From JAUWBF01 sp043815125 (GTDB lineage Bacteria; Verrucomicrobiota; Verrucomicrobiia; Opitutales; Opitutaceae): DNA of 9,418 nucleotides. Both the position numbers and the translations under genes were made by a program. The stretch spans positions 1-9,418 of the forward strand of contig JBDRJH010000113.1 in assembly GCA_043815125.1 (NCBI GenBank), read 5' to 3'. Of the stretch, positions 1-6,192 are shown piece by piece; the first letter of the stretch is position 1; the number at the start of each line of letters is the position of its first letter. The notes under the pieces are model-generated. The model did no database searches and had not been told where the DNA came from. It saw nothing but the letters and a program-made list of their open reading frames with translations.

Positions 1-381
1 CCCCCGCTGGAGGAGGCGCGGCTCGGTGTGGACCATCGCGAGGCGGGCTGGATCCTGGGGCAGGAGGCGGAACTGCCGCCGGTGGTGCTCAGCGCGATCT
101 CGCATCATGACGCGCCCGACCTGGCGCCGCCGGAGCACCGCGCGGTGGTGGCGATGGTGGCGGTGGCGAACCGGCTGGCCAAGGAGCACGGGCTGGGTTT
201 CAGCGGCGAGGGCTGGGTCGACGGCGAGGCGCTGGGCGAGTGCCGGGCCTGGGAAGTCTGGGAGGTGGCGACGGGTCGCAGACTCGACGCGGAGGATTTG
301 CAGCAGCACCTGCTGACGCGCTGGCTCGAGCCCATAAAAACGGAACTCGCCGTCTTGGCGACGGCGAGTCCGGTGGCGTGA
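1..381 (+). CDS. HDOD/HD-like signalling protein, C-terminal fragment (5' end outside window)
   Basis: The frame is open from the first base and ends at TGA 379-381, so only about the last 126 residues are visible. The fragment shows the pattern of the C-terminal half of an HDOD domain: LGVDHREAGWIL near residues 8-19, a loop with SHHDAP near 37-42, then a helix VAMVAVANRLAKEHGLG. In HDOD proteins this corresponds to the 'xDHxxxGxxLL...IxxHH...VxxANxLA' region. HDOD proteins are HD-GYP-like domains that have usually lost full metal-dependent phosphodiesterase activity and act in regulation or signalling in the cytoplasm. This is the only plus-strand gene in the window and it converges on mfpsA with a 34 bp gap. 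Its last 15 or so codons overlap the hairpin that probably terminates mfpsA. The family call comes from remembered motif patterns; a true HD hydrolase is an alternative. Upstream domains cannot be judged. Confidence 0.6.
   Translation, partial: PPLEEARLGVDHREAGWILGQEAELPPVVLSAISHHDAPDLAPPEHRAVVAMVAVANRLAKEHGLGFSGEGWVDGEALGECRAWEVWEVATGRRLDAEDLQQHLLTRWLEPIKTELAVLATASPVA
333..369 (-). terminator. Rho-independent terminator for mfpsA, inside the 3' end of the convergent gene
   Basis: There is a perfect 10 bp inverted repeat, ACTCGCCGTC (345-354) and GACGGCGAGT (360-369), with a 5 nt loop. Read on the minus strand it is followed by TCCG and then five T residues (336-340 on the plus strand are AAAAA). 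This is the classical hairpin plus U-tract, 47 nt downstream of the mfpsA stop codon. On the plus strand the hairpin is followed by GC-rich sequence without T residues, so it should work in the minus direction only. It lies within the last codons of the HDOD-like gene. Confidence 0.75.
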
Positions 382-415
382 TGGTGGTCCCGCGCGGGGA
401 CTTGCCTGGCGGGGC

Positions 416-1753
416 TCAGTCGCCGTCGTTCCAGGGCTCTTCCCACTCGGTGTCGACGAGGGCGCTTTGCGAGGGGCGGCCCTCGACGAGGCTGATGAGC
501 TGCTGGGCGATGCCGGTCCAGGTGAAGAGGCTGCGGGCCTTGTGCGCGCCCATGCGCGAGAGGCGGCGGGCGATCTTGGGGTGCTGGAAGGGTTTGAGCA
601 TGGTGATGCCCAGATCCTCGGCGTCGAAGGTGTCGGCGAAGAGGGCGTGGCGCCCGTAGGTGACGGCTCGGTAGAGGCCGCCGTGGGTGGTGACGATGGT
701 GGGGGTGCCGCAGGCCATGGCCTCGATGGCGGTCATGCCGAAGGGTTCGTAGCGCGAGCTGAGCACGAACTGGTCGGCGGCGCGGTAGTAGTCGGCGAGG
801 TCGTCGTTGGCGATGAAGCCGGCGAATTTCACGCGTTTGCCGAGGCCGTGGTGTTTCACGCGGGCCTTGAGGTCGGCGAGGATGCGTTTCTCGTGTTTGT
901 CCGTCTTGTCGCCGCCGACCGCGAGGTGGAGGACGACGTCGGGCATGCGTTTGGCGATCACGGCGAAGCCGTCGATGAGCAGGTCGTAGCCCTTGTTGGT
1001 GGCGAGGCGGCCGAGGGCGAGCACGGTGGGCTTGGTGAAGCCGATGCGGCGGCGGATCATCTGGCGCGAGGCTTCGCTGACGGGGAAGAAGCGGTTGTCG
1101 TCGTAGCCGGGCGGGATCATGTGCGTGCGGTCGGCGGAGACGCCGTAGTCGGCCATGATCATGTCGAGCTGGGGCGGGGTGGTGGCGACGACGAGGTCGC
1201 AGGTGCGGTAGAGGATGGTCTCGTGCTTGATGCGCACGGAGAAGTTGAACTCGGCCTCGAAGCTGGCGGCCTTGTCCGGGTAGTCGGTTTCCATCTGGTG
1301 TTTTTTCCACAGGCCGAGCGAGTGCGGGGTGTGGACGTGCGGAACCTTGAGGGCCTCGGAGAGGCGCTGGCCGGCGACGCCGGCGTCCCAGTAGTGCGAG
1401 TTGATGAACTGGTATTTGAGGTCGTGTTTCTTGATGAAGCGCAGGGCGTTCTCGTTCCGCTCCATCAGGTCGTTGTAGAGATATTCCTTGGGAATGAACT
1501 CCTTGCCGCCGCAGCGGGCGCGGATGACACGCACGCGGGAGTTGACGATGTCGATCTCGGGCTGGTTTTCGAAGCGGCGGGTCCAGATGTCGACGTCGTA
1601 GCCGAGTTGCGCGAGTTTCTTGGACAGTTCGATGACGTAGACGACCTGGCCTCCGGTGTCGGCGGCGCCGAGTGGAGGGTTGGCCGCGACGTAGCCATGG
1701 GTGGAGACCATGGCGATGCGCGGGCGATTCTTTTCGATGTGTAACGTGGCCAT
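416..1753 (-). CDS. mfpsA: Mannosylfructose-phosphate synthase-like GT4 glycosyltransferase
   Basis: This 445-residue cytoplasmic GT-B glycosyltransferase of family GT4 belongs to the sucrose-phosphate synthase-related branch. It matches remembered Agrobacterium MfpsA very closely along its whole length: STHGYVAANPPLGAADTGGQ (17-36), IPKEYLYNDLMERNENALRF, INSHYWDAGVAGQRLSEALK, IPPGYDDNRFFPVS, ALGRLATNKGYDLLIDGF, the E-x7-E catalytic motif in SSRYEPFGMTAIEAMACGTP, and the C-terminal EPWNDGD. The family enzyme joins GDP-mannose to fructose 6-phosphate, giving mannosylfructose phosphate, which a phosphatase (MfppA) converts to the compatible solute mannosylfructose. No such phosphatase gene is visible here. 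ATG at 1753 gives an N-terminus like the known protein; a TTG at 1789 would add 12 residues without support. No clear Shine-Dalgarno is seen. It appears monocistronic, with an AT-rich leader and its own terminator. A sucrose-phosphate synthase role is a less likely alternative. Confidence 0.87.
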   Translation of the reverse strand: MATLHIEKNRPRIAMVSTHGYVAANPPLGAADTGGQVVYVIELSKKLAQLGYDVDIWTRRFENQPEIDIVNSRVRVIRARCGGKEFIPKEYLYNDLMERNENALRFIKKHDLKYQFINSHYWDAGVAGQRLSEALKVPHVHTPHSLGLWKKHQMETDYPDKAASFEAEFNFSVRIKHETILYRTCDLVVATTPPQLDMIMADYGVSADRTHMIPPGYDDNRFFPVSEASRQMIRRRIGFTKPTVLALGRLATNKGYDLLIDGFAVIAKRMPDVVLHLAVGGDKTDKHEKRILADLKARVKHHGLGKRVKFAGFIANDDLADYYRAADQFVLSSRYEPFGMTAIEAMACGTPTIVTTHGGLYRAVTYGRHALFADTFDAEDLGITMLKPFQHPKIARRLSRMGAHKARSLFTWTGIAQQLISLVEGRPSQSALVDTEWEEPWNDGD

Positions 1754-1822
1754 TGCGGCCAGTTTGCCGACGAATGGGCCGGCGAACAAGGCCCGAGGGC
1801 TTTTTTTTCAAAAAAGTCGCGG

Positions 1823-1845
1823 GCGTAGTTGATTAATCATTACGC
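1823..1845. promoter_or_regulatory. Nested dyad between MYG1-like gene and mfpsA (operator or terminator stem)
   Basis: A perfect 10 bp palindrome, TGATTAATCA (1830-1839), is flanked by GCGTA (1823-1827) and TACGC (1841-1845), giving a nearly symmetric 23 bp dyad. It overlaps the TAA stop of the MYG1-like gene and sits about 70 bp upstream of the mfpsA start. On the minus strand a T6 run follows about 9 nt after the dyad, so it could serve as a weak terminator for the upstream gene. Its symmetry would also suit a dimeric repressor controlling mfpsA. The structure is visible; the function is inferred. Confidence 0.35.
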
Positions 1846-2706
1846 AGGGAGGAGGGCCAGGACGAAGAGTTCCCGAAGCCGCCGGGGGGCGGTGGCGCCG
1901 GTCTTGGCGACGAAGCCGCCGGCGTGGGCAAAGTGGACGTCGGGCTCGCCGGCGACGCGGGTGAAGTCGAGCCGGGGGTGGTCGCGGAAGCGGGTGAGCC
2001 CGTAGCCGCCGCCGCGGCGGTCGGGGCTGATGGTGCCGATGATTTTGTCGGCGAGGCCGCGGCCGGCGATGAAGCGGTCGAGACCGGCCGAAGGGTCGTC
2101 GGGCAGCGGTTCGGTGCGGGGGAGGAAGAGGATTTCCAGGCCGGTGTCGGCGAGCGGCCAGCGCTCGGTGTTGGCCGAGAGGAAGTCGATGCGGGCGCGC
2201 AGGCCGCGGATGTAGCCGAGCAGGTCCTCGCCGATCATGCGCATGATTTCCCAGAGCGGTTCGCCGGGGCGGACTTCAACGCTCTGCGCGAAGCGGCGCA
2301 GCAGGGTGCCGTCGATGGGGGAGTGGAGTTTGTTGACGATGTCGCGTTCGACGCCGAGCCATTTGGCGGTGGTGCCGGGGCCGCGGCAATCGAACCACTC
2401 GGCGGGTTCGAGCCAGTCGCAGAATTCGCGGGCGTCTTGGTAGAGGCCGAGGTGTTGCAGCACGAGCGAGACCGAGCAGGTGGGGACGGCGTCGCGGGGG
2501 AATTGGTGGTGGTCGAAGTTGTTGCGTGCGGGGGCGTGCTTGTGACCGACGTCGACGACGAGGGTGGCCGGGTCGGCGAGGTCGTCGGCGGCGGGTTCGC
2601 GGCGCACGACGGGCACGGGCCGCACGGCGAGCAGCACGCTGATGGCGAGGAACTCGTCTTTGTGGGCGCTGCCCGGGTGGGTGAGGATGGTCGTGAACGG
2701 CGTCAT
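1840..2706 (-). CDS. MYG1-family DHH-type phosphoesterase/exonuclease
   Basis: This 288-residue protein has the layout of the MYG1 (UPF0160) family, related to DHH phosphoesterases. An N-terminal HPGSAHKDE metal-binding stretch (10-18) is followed by VVDVGH (51-55), NNFDHHQ (63-68, containing the DHH triad), a helical middle with CDWLEPAEWFDCRGP, and a C-terminal GGGYGLTRF (232-240) and HAGGFVAKT (261-269). Family members are metal-dependent, and the eukaryotic MYG1 has been described as a 3'-5' RNA exonuclease; the bacterial role is not established. The start is taken as ATG 2706, directly before the conserved ILTHPGSAHKDE. A GTG at 2784 would add 26 poorly structured residues and would lie inside the hairpin at 2769-2806, so it is rejected. 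The gene lies 62 bp after that hairpin and is probably transcribed on its own. Its stop codon TAA is followed at once by TGA. Confidence 0.8.
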   Translation of the reverse strand: MTPFTTILTHPGSAHKDEFLAISVLLAVRPVPVVRREPAADDLADPATLVVDVGHKHAPARNNFDHHQFPRDAVPTCSVSLVLQHLGLYQDAREFCDWLEPAEWFDCRGPGTTAKWLGVERDIVNKLHSPIDGTLLRRFAQSVEVRPGEPLWEIMRMIGEDLLGYIRGLRARIDFLSANTERWPLADTGLEILFLPRTEPLPDDPSAGLDRFIAGRGLADKIIGTISPDRRGGGYGLTRFRDHPRLDFTRVAGEPDVHFAHAGGFVAKTGATAPRRLRELFVLALLPA

Positions 2707-2768
2707 TGGCCGTGCACGTTGCGGATGCCCGCGCGTCGGGGCGAGCACGCATAACGGCGGGCGTCGGC

Positions 2769-2806
2769 CCTGAAAAAGTGTCACTTAATGAGTGACACTT
2801 TTCAGG
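2769..2806 (-). terminator. Strong hairpin terminator ending the sigma/anti-sigma cluster
   Basis: The inner stem is AGTGTCACT (2777-2785) and AGTGACACT (2791-2799) with loop TAATG. A/T tracts and CCTG/CAGG extend it to about 17 bp with one bulged base. Read on the minus strand the inner hairpin is followed by five T residues, as in a Rho-independent terminator. The A-tract before and T-tract after the stem make it look bidirectional. The stop codon of the anti-sigma gene (TGA, 2802-2804) is within the structure. An operator function is possible because of the dyad symmetry, but termination fits the position best. Confidence 0.7.
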
Positions 2807-3287
2807 CGCCCTCGGCCCAGACGATGAGCCAGCCGGTGTCTTGGTCGAGGTAGACGACGGGGGTGGCGGTGGCGTCGCCGAGTTCGACGTAATCGGCGCG
2901 GGCGGGGGCGGGGACTTGGTCGAGGGTGGTTTCGTCACCCGGATGGCCGCCGCGGTTGAGCAGGAAGGCCAGGGCCAGGCAGGCGGCCAATGCGCCGGTC
3001 GACCAGATGGCGGCCCACTTGTGATCCGGGGTTCGCCATGTGCGGGGGCGGGGCTGGGCGGATTGGTTCAGCCGTGCGGAGAGCAGGAGCCACTCGGCCT
3101 TCGCATCCGGAGTTTGGATACGGAGGTCGTTGGCCTTGAGCGAGGCGAGGGCGGCGGAGAGTTCGTCGTGGTGCCGCCGGCAATCCGCGCATCCGGCCAG
3201 ATGCGCGTCGAGCGCGGGGCGGCGCTCGGCGGGCATCCGGTCGTCCCGGTCAAGGGACAGGAGGTGTCGGGATTGGCGGCAGTTCAC
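2802..3287 (-). CDS. Zinc-finger transmembrane anti-sigma factor
   Basis: The protein is 161 residues. Its N-terminus holds a zf-HC2/ZAS-type motif: C3, H29, C33 and C36 (HLAGCADC), the usual C-x25-H-x3-C-x2-C spacing that binds zinc and holds an ECF sigma factor. A single hydrophobic segment at about 91-110 (WAAIWSTGALAACLALAFLL) should anchor it in the inner membrane, leaving about 50 residues outside the cytoplasm. The start is GTG 3287, needed to keep C3; the next Met (residue 18) would destroy the finger. The gene is 12 bp downstream of the exported protein gene at 3300-3713. The likely partner is the ECF sigma factor at 4254-4826, two genes away in the same direction. What signal it senses cannot be read from the sequence. 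Confidence 0.82.
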   Translation of the reverse strand: MNCRQSRHLLSLDRDDRMPAERRPALDAHLAGCADCRRHHDELSAALASLKANDLRIQTPDAKAEWLLLSARLNQSAQPRPRTWRTPDHKWAAIWSTGALAACLALAFLLNRGGHPGDETTLDQVPAPARADYVELGDATATPVVYLDQDTGWLIVWAEGA

Positions 3288-3299
3288 GGACGGACGGGG

Positions 3300-3713
3300 T
3301 CAGCGGCGGGCGTAGCGGGAGGGGCGGGTTTCGACCCAGACGCGACTGGTTTGATAGGTGTAGTGTCCTTGCTGCCAGACGCGCACGCGGCGACCGCAGT
3401 CGTAGGTGTCGACCCAGCGGGCGGGCACCCAGGCGCGGGTTTGGGTTTCCTGCCAGTAGCCGGAGGGGGGCGGGGGAGGGCAGGCGGGGACGTTGCGATG
3501 GTGGGGCTGGACGACGATCACGCGGGAGGGCGGGGGGCAGTGGGCGGGCTGGCGGTGGCGCTCGATGTTTTTGCCGATGATGATGCCGCCGATGAGTCCG
3601 CCGATGGCGAGGGCGACCTTGTCCTCGCGGTGGCCGGCGAGGGCGGTCTGCGGGGCGAAGGTCATGGCGGTGATGGCGGTCAAGGCAAGGAGCAGGGTTG
3701 ATTTGGTTTTCAT
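3300..3713 (-). CDS. Exported envelope protein with glycine-zipper stretch, unknown function
   Basis: The 137-residue protein starts with a clear signal peptide (MKTKSTLLLALTAITA..., probable cleavage after TALA at about residue 26). A short hydrophobic glycine-rich segment follows, VALAIGGLIGGIIIG (33-47), of the glycine-zipper kind found in small envelope and outer-membrane proteins. A proline-rich linker comes next (CPPPS, CPPPPPSG), then a tail rich in W, Y, V and R with repeated blocks such as WVPARWV and VWQQGHY, reminiscent of YXWQ-type repeats in bacterial periplasmic proteins. Three cysteines (59, 78, 106) remain in the mature part. The start is ATG 3713, preceded by AGAGAACACC, a weak ribosome-binding site inside a potential hairpin. 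It sits directly before the anti-sigma factor gene, so it may be a target or partner of the stress response. I do not recognise a named family. Confidence 0.75.
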   Translation of the reverse strand: MKTKSTLLLALTAITAMTFAPQTALAGHREDKVALAIGGLIGGIIIGKNIERHRQPAHCPPPSRVIVVQPHHRNVPACPPPPPSGYWQETQTRAWVPARWVDTYDCGRRVRVWQQGHYTYQTSRVWVETRPSRYARR

Positions 3714-3716
3714 GGT

Positions 3717-3755
3717 GTTCTCTGGGTTCGCGGATTGGGACGAAGCCCGGAGAAC
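3717..3755 (-). promoter_or_regulatory. Leader hairpin covering the weak ribosome-binding site of the 3300-3713 gene
   Basis: The 5' leader can fold back on itself. GTTCTC (3717-3722) pairs with GAGAAC (3750-3755), GGG (3724-3726) with CCC (3746-3748), and TTCG (3727-3730) with CGAA (3741-3744), with one mismatch and one bulge and a 10 nt loop. The AGAGA just before the ATG at 3713 is in the stem, so folding would hide it. The structure is visible; a regulatory role is only inferred. Beyond it (3756-3790) the leader is AT-rich and probably contains a promoter. Confidence 0.35.
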
Positions 3756-3790
3756 GGTTATTCGATTTATTTTCGGATTATTTTTTTAAC

Positions 3791-3816
3791 CACGAAGTGC
3801 ACGAAGAAACACGAAG
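3791..3816. repeat. CACGAAG triple short repeat (interspersed intergenic type)
   Basis: Three CACGAAG units occur at 3791-3797, 3800-3806 and 3810-3816, with 9-10 bp periodicity, followed by a G run. A T-run with TTAAC borders it on the left. From memory, similar CACGAAG arrays recur in intergenic regions of Verrucomicrobiota, Planctomycetota and other environmental genomes. It lies 12 bp after the stop of the exported protein gene at 3829-4257. It is too short and its spacers too small for a CRISPR. Confidence 0.55.
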
Positions 3817-3828
3817 GGGGGAGCGGTA

Positions 3829-4257
3829 TCAGTTGGCGGTAAGGATAACGGCGTAGACGCCTCCGTTGGGGGTGGCGGGGCCGCCGAGCACGGCGGGCAC
3901 GCCGGGGCGGAGCACGAGGCCGGTGTTCATCAGCAGGCGGTCGCCTTGTTGCCATTTGATTTGCACGCGGGGGCCTGACTTGGGATCGCCGGAGGTGGTG
4001 AGGTTGAGCGTCTGACCGGCGCCGATGTTGATGGTGCCGGAGCCGGGGATGCCGATGTCGGCGCGACCCTTGCCGGCTTGTTGAAAGCTTTCGAAGCGGA
4101 GCAGGCGCTTGAGATTGGGCGCATAGGGGGCGAGGCGCGGGTCGGTCTTGCCGGCGTCCTTGGAGGCGACGACGAGGATGGCCTCGAACTTGGCGGCGAG
4201 GGCGGCGGTGGGTGCAAGGCAGGCGAGGCACAGCAGCAAAAAGAGGCGGGTGATCAT
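3829..4257 (-). CDS. Exported protein co-encoded with ECF sigma factor, unknown function
   Basis: This is a 142-residue protein with a signal peptide (MITRLFLLLCLACLAPTAALA, cleavage near residue 21-22). The mature part begins KFEAILVVASKDAGKTDPRLAPYAPNLKRLLRFESFQQ and continues as a probable beta-rich domain ending GVPAVLGGPA...GGVYAVILTAN. This arrangement, a short 'D-x-RL-x-PY...LR...F-x-S(F/Y)' stretch then beta strands, resembles small periplasmic proteins I remember next to ECF sigma genes in Verrucomicrobiota and Planctomycetota; no function is known to me. Its ATG (4257) overlaps the sigma factor stop codon by 4 bp (ATGA), so it is translationally coupled and almost certainly in the same mRNA. 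It may supply an output or sensing element of the sigma regulon. Confidence 0.78.
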   Translation of the reverse strand: MITRLFLLLCLACLAPTAALAAKFEAILVVASKDAGKTDPRLAPYAPNLKRLLRFESFQQAGKGRADIGIPGSGTINIGAGQTLNLTTSGDPKSGPRVQIKWQQGDRLLMNTGLVLRPGVPAVLGGPATPNGGVYAVILTAN

Positions 4258-4826
4258 GGCTGGTCGGTTTTGAGTTTTTGCGCGAGGCGGCGGCGGGCGG
4301 TGTAAAGGCGGGACATGACGGTGCCGACGGGGCAGCGGAGTGCGTGGGCGATGTCCTCGTAGGCTAGGCCCTGGAGTTCGCGCATGGCGAGCACGGCGCG
4401 GTGGCGGGGGGGCAGGGCGGCGAGGGCGCGTTCGTAGCGGTCGGCGGCCTCGGCTTGCTGGAGGGCGTCGCGGGTGTCGTCGGGCGCGGCGGGTTCGGGA
4501 GCGGCCGGGGTGCGGTCGTCGGAGTCGTCGTTGCGGAGAAAGGGCAGGAAGTGATCGAACCAGCGGCGGCGTTTGCGCAGGTGGTCGATGGCGCGGCGGG
4601 TGGCGATGGGGTGGAGCCAGGTGGTGAACTTGGCGTCGCCGCGGTAGGCGGGGAGGTCTTGCCAGACTTTGAGCCAGATGTCCTGGCAGAGGTCGCGGGC
4701 GTCGTGCTCGTTGCGCACGATGGCGAGCACGGTGCGAAAGGTGAGCTCGTAGTGGAGCTGCATTAGTTCGCCAAAGGCGGCCTGATCGCCGGTGCGGGCG
4801 CGGGCGATGAGGTCGGCATCGGGCAT
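4254..4826 (-). CDS. ECF (sigma-70 family, RpoE-like) RNA polymerase sigma factor
   Basis: This is a 190-residue protein with the two-domain ECF architecture. Region 2 (about 5-88) contains DARDLCQDIWLKVW (42-55) and YRGDAKFTTWLHPIATRRAIDHLRKRRR, the core-RNA-polymerase and -10 element parts. A charged D/P/A-rich linker (about 97-120) follows. Region 4 (about 130-185) holds LPPRHRAVLAMRELQGLAYEDIAHALRCPVGTVMSRLYTARRRL, the helix-turn-helix for the -35 element. The start is ATG 4826, directly before the conserved DADLIARARTGDQAAF; the open frame upstream (to 4946) runs into the phoD-like gene and is rejected. The gap to the phoD stop is 34 bp, so cotranscription with phoD is likely. The matching zinc-finger anti-sigma factor is two genes downstream rather than adjacent. 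Confidence 0.93.
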   Translation of the reverse strand: MPDADLIARARTGDQAAFGELMQLHYELTFRTVLAIVRNEHDARDLCQDIWLKVWQDLPAYRGDAKFTTWLHPIATRRAIDHLRKRRRWFDHFLPFLRNDDSDDRTPAAPEPAAPDDTRDALQQAEAADRYERALAALPPRHRAVLAMRELQGLAYEDIAHALRCPVGTVMSRLYTARRRLAQKLKTDQP

Positions 4827-4860
4827 GTCAGACGGAGACGCGCGAGCGGGCGGCGCGGTT

Positions 4861-6192
4861 TCAGCGCACGGTGAAGCTCCACTCGACGGGGCCCTCGGCG
4901 TCGCGCTCGGAGAGGAGCATGGTGTCGCCGATGCCGTCGGTGCCATCGCGGCCGCTGAAGGTCACGCGGATCTCGGCGCCGTCGTCCTCGATGTCCACGA
5001 GGCCAAAGTGGGTGAGCATCTTGCCCTCGGGGGTTTCGTAGCGTGCGCCGCGGTTGTAGGGTCCGCCTTTGTAGCTGCCTTTGTTGTAGATGGGGCCGGC
5101 TTGGAAAACGGGGATGGGCGCGCCGCCGTCGGTGGCGAAGTCGGCGTTGGCGCCATCGTCGATGGCGGTGAGGTGGGCGTCGCCGGAGAGAATGACGACG
5201 CGACCGGCGAGGTTGTTGGCCTTGATGAAGTCGGCGATCTCGCGGCGGTGGTCGGCGTAGCCTTGCCAGCGGTCGTTGTAGGTGTTGGCCGGGCCGTTCC
5301 AGGGCACGGAGGACATCCAAAAGATGAGCGGGTGACCGGCGTCGCGGGCGGCGAGGAGTTCTTTGCGGAACCACGCGTCCTGCGCGGCGTTCATCATGCG
5401 GCGGGCCTCGGGGTCGCGCTGGCTGCGCAGGTCGGAGAGGATGAAGCGCACGCGGCCGACGGTGAAGGCCTGGTCAACCGGGCCGTGGGGATCGCCGGCG
5501 GCGAGGTCGAGCGGGTGGTGGGGGACGAGCTGGCGGTAGTTGAGTAGGGAGGCTTCGCGGCTGGGGCTGTGGCGGTTGCTGTCGTTGGGGCCGAAGTCGT
5601 GGTCGTCCCATTGGTAGAGCAGCGGCATGTGGGCGAGCAGGGTGCGAAGGCGGGGTTGGGAGAGGTGGGCGTTGAAGGCGGAGCGGAAGGTTTCGACGCG
5701 GTTTTCGGCGATGTCGTGGTAATGAAAATCGCCGGTGTGCAGGAAGAAGCGGGCGCCTTGGTGACTGGCGGCGGTGAAGACCGGCGAGTTCATGCCCTTG
5801 GCGCAGGAGGCGACGGCAAACCGATAGCTGGCGGGCGTGCCGGCTTTGGGGAAGGTGCGAAAGGTGCGGAGTTCGTCGTCGAGCGGCGTGCCGTCGGCGT
5901 CGATGAAGGCGTAGGTGTAGGCGGTGTCGGGCTTGAGTTCGCCGAGCGGATAGCGGTGGAGGGCGCCGTTGGCCATCGGCTCGGCGAGCGTGGTGGCGAC
6001 GGTTGTATCCGTTTCAATGATACGGAGGGCGGCCGGGGCGTCGGTTTCGATGCGCGCGGTGATGACGGCGGTGTCGGCGGTGACGCCACCGGTCCAGGCC
6101 CAACCGACGGGGGAGTCGGCCAGGGCGGTGAGGGCGAGCGTCGCGGCGAGGAAAGCCGCCGAGAGTGGGCGAAGATGTGGGGTGATGTTCAT
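4861..6192 (-). CDS. phoD: PhoD-like alkaline phosphatase/phosphodiesterase, exported
   Basis: This is a 443-residue protein with an N-terminal signal peptide (about 1-25, ending ALTALA). A fibronectin-like N-terminal PhoD domain follows (about 28-115, WAWTGGVTADTAVITARI...LKPDTAYTYAF). The metallophosphatase domain comes next: ASCA (128-131), HTGDFHYHD (152-160), WDDHDFGPNDS (195-205), DLRSQRD (254-260), MSSVPWNGP, and SGDAHLTAID (336-345). These are the metal- and phosphate-contacting motifs of the PhoD family, which cleaves phosphate mono- and diesters in the periplasm or outside the cell, usually with calcium and iron. The start is ATG 6192, which overlaps the upstream gene's stop codon by 4 bp. 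With the sigma factor 34 bp downstream it probably forms one operon, which would tie phosphate scavenging or envelope phosphoester turnover to the ECF system. The substrate is not determined. Confidence 0.88.
   Translation of the reverse strand: MNITPHLRPLSAAFLAATLALTALADSPVGWAWTGGVTADTAVITARIETDAPAALRIIETDTTVATTLAEPMANGALHRYPLGELKPDTAYTYAFIDADGTPLDDELRTFRTFPKAGTPASYRFAVASCAKGMNSPVFTAASHQGARFFLHTGDFHYHDIAENRVETFRSAFNAHLSQPRLRTLLAHMPLLYQWDDHDFGPNDSNRHSPSREASLLNYRQLVPHHPLDLAAGDPHGPVDQAFTVGRVRFILSDLRSQRDPEARRMMNAAQDAWFRKELLAARDAGHPLIFWMSSVPWNGPANTYNDRWQGYADHRREIADFIKANNLAGRVVILSGDAHLTAIDDGANADFATDGGAPIPVFQAGPIYNKGSYKGGPYNRGARYETPEGKMLTHFGLVDIEDDGAEIRVTFSGRDGTDGIGDTMLLSERDAEGPVEWSFTVR

Noticed and set aside
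467..1744. Long plus-strand open frame (425 codons) opposite mfpsA, and similar long frames opposite the MYG1-like, phoD and sigma genes
   Set aside because: Composition is V/G/A/E/D-rich without domains, as expected for the antisense frame of G+C-rich coding sequence; the minus-strand frames carry clear family motifs.
1791..1808. GCCCGAGGGC followed by T8 read as a plus-strand terminator
   Set aside because: No plus-strand gene lies upstream of it, and the stem is only 3-4 bp with a very small loop.
105..1811. 568-codon minus-strand frame overlapping mfpsA
   Set aside because: Arginine/proline/histidine-rich nonsense typical of a shifted frame; the mfpsA frame is unambiguous.
2707..2784. 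N-terminal extension of the MYG1-like protein to GTG 2784
   Set aside because: The start would be inside the terminator hairpin, and the added residues are R/P-rich without family support; ATG 2706 precedes the conserved motif.
3791..3816. CACGAAG units considered as a CRISPR array
   Set aside because: Units are 7 bp with 2-3 bp between them and there are no spacers or cas genes.
4827..4946. Extension of the sigma factor into the phoD-like gene
   Set aside because: It overlaps the conserved end of the phoD protein and the added residues are A/S/P-rich; ATG 4826 fits the ECF family start.
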